Source of the DNA: Icerya purchasi
Taxonomy: Eukaryota; Arthropoda; Insecta; Hemiptera; Monophlebidae
Direction of reading: 5' to 3'
DNA: 64,000 nucleotides
NCBI GenBank assembly: GCA_039619475.1
Contig: CM077115.1
Location: forward strand, 221,263,291 to 221,327,290
Position 1 is the stretch's first letter, and each line of letters begins with the position of its first letter. The translations under genes were made by a program, and so were the position numbers. Positions 59,901 through 64,000 of the stretch are shown piece by piece. The notes under the pieces were generated by a model that was not told where the DNA came from, did not search any database, and worked only from the letters and a program-made list of their open reading frames with translations.

Positions 59901-61874
59901 ACATGTAGATTAGTTATCTGTTCCATTTGGTTCAATTCAAGAAACGTTATTCGAAGTAAGATATATAATATTTCGACACACGAAGAATTTTTGTATTCTA
60001 GCACCCATGTTGGATTTTCGAGAAAAAATAACTTCGTTTAAGAAGTTTTTTCGGCACTTTTCTATTTCGTCGTCCACACTACTATCTATGCCCCGTTTAC
60101 AATGCGTGAAATATTTGTTCTGCGCTGTAAATATTTTCTTACGCGACCGAAAATCGCTGAATAAATATTCACGTCGAATATGCCGCTGAAGAAATATACT
60201 GTTCCATGAGATTTGAAAGTTTTTTTTCTTCTAAAAACAATGAAATCGATAAACAGTACACGGCGATAAAGTTTATTTACAATCTGTCAAAGTTGCCTTT
60301 TTTTGCAATATTGTCATTTTTTTTTTCGGTACCGCGAAAATGATACGAGCATAAATGTAAAGAGCGCCAATAACGATAATAACGATGATTGTAAAAATGG
60401 TATCCTAAAAGTTTTGCCGTATAATTGCAGCAAAAATTAAAAAAAAAAAACAAAACAGGAGAAGGAATCAAAATAGAGGATTCGAACAAAAGTCTTTTGT
60501 CTATGCCTAAGGGAAAGATTAAAACTGGAGATTACAATTTCCGCACCGTCGTCTATTACCGTGAACTATAAGTAAATTGCAATTTTCAGTGATGAAAAGG
60601 TCCTTTGAAAAATTTCAAAACGGTTCGTCAACAACAAATTTAAAGTATAAATACCGTGTTGTTCTGAAAACGGTTATTGTTGTTAAACAAATTTTCATCG
60701 AGACGTAAGAACAATAAGACGACGAGAGATCACTTCGATAATTTTCCCATCTTTCGATGTAATAGTAGCAGCTGTTTGTGCTTTTAATTGAAATCCGGCT
60801 GTTCCGAACCAAATCGCGTTCTACGGTTAACATAATTGGATGAAATCGCTCGAAAACCAACATTTTTCACCGAATGTTTTTCCGCTTGTTAGGCGGCCTG
60901 ATTTCCCCCCCCCCCACCACTACTAGCGCTTTTCCTTTCCCGCGCGCCAACTTCTTAACAGCAGCTCTGCCGTATTATTTTCTTTAAGTTGCTTTCAATT
61001 CCCGTTACAGATTACAAATAAGATTTCCTTCACATGCCGCTCGTATTTTTTTTTTCTCGTTTTCTTTTGTTTCAAGTTTTTTAATACGCCGCAAATAAAC
61101 TACTTCATTTACCTTTTCCTCTTGCATTTCCTATTCGCTGTAATTTTTGCGCGTTCACATCTCTCCCTATTATTAAACGCATCTCAAACGTGCTTTTCCC
61201 GCTTCCTTTTTATATCTTTTTCTGCTTTTTACACCTACTACAAAAGCAAGTACTGTAAAATCTGTATCTAATGAGCCAAGCCTACAATTTCGAGCCAACC
61301 CTACAATTTCACATATTCCTGTTTCTGGAAGCTTGAAAAAAATTACTCCAAATACCTCGAATCGGAATGAGTTATATAGAATTTTTTCACCTTATTCCCC
61401 ACTAATCCCTTCCTTTCACATCCCAATAATGTATATATATATATATTATATATATGTGTGTGGGGGGGTATATATTAGTGATTAATCTTTCAGTAGTTCT
61501 AAGCAAGTGGCATTGAAAAAGAAAAGAATCCGTCAATATTTTTAGTAGCAGGCATTAGTTTGGCTAAAGAAACAGTTTTTAGATGTCAATAGACATATGA
61601 TAATTCGTTATTTGGGCATGCAAAGAAAAATACTTAATGTATATAAGACGCTACACTGAGAATAGTTGTGTTTGCTTTTCTGTTGTGTCCACCCACCGGG
61701 TGCTGTGAGTACTTCTGGGACGTTAAGAGGGTACACATGCAAAAACAAGAACAGCATTAATAATCAATCAGATTAAGTGTTTAACTAATCGAGTGCTTCT
61801 CTACTTTGCTAGAGCAACAATCATATTGTACATTGCATAATTTATTCGATCCAGGCAATATCATTCTGTACATA
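56926..61874. other. Five kilobases without recognised genes, between inverted repeats
   Basis: AT-rich sequence with a G-run at about 57933-57944, a T-run at about 58767-58798, a C-run at about 60906-60915 and a TA run at about 61433-61455. Patches near 58600-58760 and 59380-59560 are richer in G+C. No coding similarity, transposase or RT was found. Confidence 0.45.
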
Positions 61875-62248
61875 GAATCAATCTGTCATACGTCACGATG
61901 TTGTTTAAGCTGTAACGTGATCAATCACTCTATTTCCACCAGGTGGCAATATAGAGCACTCTACATTCTAATAGAATACTACAAGTTTTAACATTTGTTC
62001 TACTGTGCGACCCAGTAGTGCTGCAACATATAGCGAAATACTATTAGGACGATACACACAGTTAGCTTTGGGAGTTACACAGCTATTTGTAATTTGTCTA
62101 CATATTGAAATTCCTACTTTGATTTTTGACGTCTTATTTTTCTGTTTCTTTTCTGACCTTTTTTTTTTATTGTTCTTAGTGTAATATTTCAAATTTCAAT
62201 GTATTAAATTTCTTTTGGTTATTTATTTTCATTCAGTGATTAATTTAA
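61875..62248 (-). repeat. 374-bp repeat, right member of an inverted pair
   Basis: Reverse complement of 56552-56925. Differences cluster at the outer end (GAATGAAAATAAATAACC against AAATAAAAATACATAACC) and two single changes lie inside. No target duplication was seen at either member. Confidence 0.9.
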
Positions 62249-62329
62249 AATGATATATTATTTACGAGAGATTTGTTAATTTTCTTTATCGAAATTTAGA
62301 TATCTTTTTCTTCTTCATTTACGTGCCAT

Positions 62330-62720
62330 GAACTGCAATAGAGGCCAGAGGCACGGAAAGTTAGGATTCTATAGTTCGGATAGGAGGTTAGTGGAGTGCA
62401 GATAAGCGAATAATTTATTTATATTTATTTCATTGTTACTCTTAGGGAGTTCTTTCAAGGTAGACGGAAGGAAAAACGTAGTGCAACAAGTGTGATTATA
62501 TTTGCTGCGGTTTAATGTCTAATAGAATGTGTTGAACGGACAGAACTGATGAACAGGTTTCACAGATAGGTGGTAAGGATTTGTTCAGGAGGAATTGGTG
62601 AGTAATCCGTTTGTGGACAATACGCAGTCGACACAGTGCTACTTCCTCCTTTCTGCTTGGCCAGAACGACGATTGCCATAAGTTAGTGTCCCCTATGATG
62701 GAACGAAGTTTATTTTGGGG
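62330..62720 (-). pseudogene. LINE C-terminal relic
   Basis: The minus strand reads LWQSSFWPSRKEEVALCRLR, then IVHKRITHQFLLNKSLPPIC and ETCSSVLSVQHILLDI, the C-terminal Cys/His region of RNase H-bearing LINEs, where RLRIGHTRLTH and PxCxxC...HIL are the conserved pattern. A frame change near 62510 leads to PSTLKELPKSNNE. No RT or RNase H part remains beyond 62720. Confidence 0.7.
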
Positions 62721-64000
62721 AATTTAGATATCAATGTTTTCTTAAATAAATTTATATTTTGTAATTTTTAAAATTTAAAAAAAAAGTGGCTCGTCATCTT
62801 GTTTTCTTTTGTATAGTAATATGTGTGCGATTGCATGATGAATTAATTTCATTTCAACATTTTTCTTTCTCAGAGAGGCGTCAAGGAAAAAATCAGGATT
62901 CATCGCAATGTTGAAATAGAATTAATTCGACATACAATATGGAATATGCTTGTGCGCTATTACACAAACAAAAACAAATTAAAAACCACTTTCTCTTTTT
63001 TTGAATTTCAAGAAGTAAAAAAAATTAATTTATTTAAGAGAAAGTAGATATATTTAAATTTTGATAAAGAAAATTAATCAAGAGCTACTATAAATAATTT
63101 ACAAGAAAAAACAACAACAAAAAATAATGCATAATCAATGTACACGTAAAAATATAAATAAATAAATAAGATTACTGAGAAACATAATTATAAAACTATA
63201 AAGTTAAATACATAGTCTTGGTCTTATAGTAAAACAAATTGAAGTTTGTTTAAGGAAAAGCATTTGATGTAAACACGTATTTTTTATAGACCTGAAGTGT
63301 TGCGATCTTTTGTACAACAATACTATCCGTTATTATTCGGTTTAGTTAGGGCTAGAGATTCCTCTTTTCTTTGACTAGTTTATTTTTAGACATCATGCGT
63401 AGAGATAATGATTGTACGTTTTATACAGCGAGTGGCTAAAAAATATAAAAAACAAACCATCGCTGTTTTATGCTAGCCGAAAAATAATTGCAAATGAATA
63501 TTGTATACTGAAAATTTTTTAAGTTTCCCTCGGTCTCATTTTTATGTTTTGTCGTCACTGAATAATTACGTTTTCCCGTTTTATACGTTCCTTTAGAGTC
63601 GTTCAAGAAAAGATGGAATTTGATCCATAGAACAAATTCTGACGAGCCTACGCTGTCGCTACAGAGTATCTAGCTGAAGAGGATGTTAAATTTTTGTCAG
63701 GAAAATATACAATGTTTTGCAAAAGTTGTAGTTAAACAAAAAATATTGACACAATGTCAATATCACATGTGCAATAACTTTTCAACGTTATAACGTGACA
63801 TTTTAACAACAAATGATACCAGAGAATTACATCTACAAAATATTTATTCAAACACTATTCAATCTAAAAAGTCATACGATCTGTAAAATTAATCTCATAA
63901 AGATTACTTTAAATGGAACATCAAGAGGCTCAGTTGAAACATTTAATAGTTAGAACTTGATTAGCTTAAAAGTTTAGTTAAATTTCAACAAAAGTTTTGG
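62721..64000. other. AT-rich stretch to the window end, nothing recognised
   Basis: No coding, RNA or element signal was recognised. Confidence 0.4.

Overview
This window is AT-rich eukaryotic DNA made mostly of transposable-element remains, microsatellites and long stretches with no recognisable gene. The mix of elements points to a large arthropod genome, most likely an insect: R1-like, Jockey-like and RTE-like LINEs, a Penelope-like element, a tRNA-derived SINE, piggyBac, Tigger/pogo and hAT elements, and a Ty3/gypsy fragment. No species can be named from the sequence alone. There are no operons, no bacterial genes, no CRISPR array and no rRNA or free-standing tRNA gene. Two short stretches with splice-like borders (15057-15159 minus, and more weakly 26222-26393 plus) are the only candidates for host exons, so the window could be intron or gene desert.

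Layout, left to right. 0-4 kb: an ATT/ATG microsatellite, a 217-bp tandem repeat, and an 83-bp satellite split by a hAT element with its target duplication. 8.9-11.6 kb: a dead Jockey-like LINE (minus) and a Tigger-like DNA transposon with TA target sites. 12.7-20 kb: a gag-like ORF1 fragment, an RT relic, a miniature Penelope-like copy, a possible exon, an RNase H-bearing LINE 3' half, a hAT transposase tail, an AT-hook reading frame and a truncated Jockey-like RT. 22.2-29.1 kb: a complete but dead piggyBac, a hAT-type MITE, a foldback Penelope-like insertion with a hammerhead-like motif, and a tRNA-SINE. 31-38 kb: RTE-like and Penelope-like RT relics. 38.8-47.3 kb: two minus-strand LINEs head to tail, LINE-A (nearly intact) and LINE-B (two intact overlapping ORFs), each bordered by the same ATT-rich minisatellite containing TACTGAT. 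47.4-56 kb: further RT relics, an RTE-like LINE broken by a second SINE copy, and a gypsy gag-pro-RT fragment with its RT part duplicated in inverted orientation. 56.5-62.3 kb: a pair of 374-bp, about 98% identical inverted repeats with about 5 kb between them. 62.3-62.7 kb: a LINE C-terminal relic.

Only LINE-B looks able to encode working products: an ORF1 protein with a PHD-like finger, coiled coil and zinc knuckle, and an ORF2 endonuclease/reverse transcriptase. The other coding remnants carry stops, frameshifts or lost catalytic residues. The most interesting signals are the shared minisatellite at the ends of both LINEs (possible site-specific insertion), the Penelope-like foldback copies with hammerhead-like folds, and the clean target duplications that let several insertions be bounded exactly.
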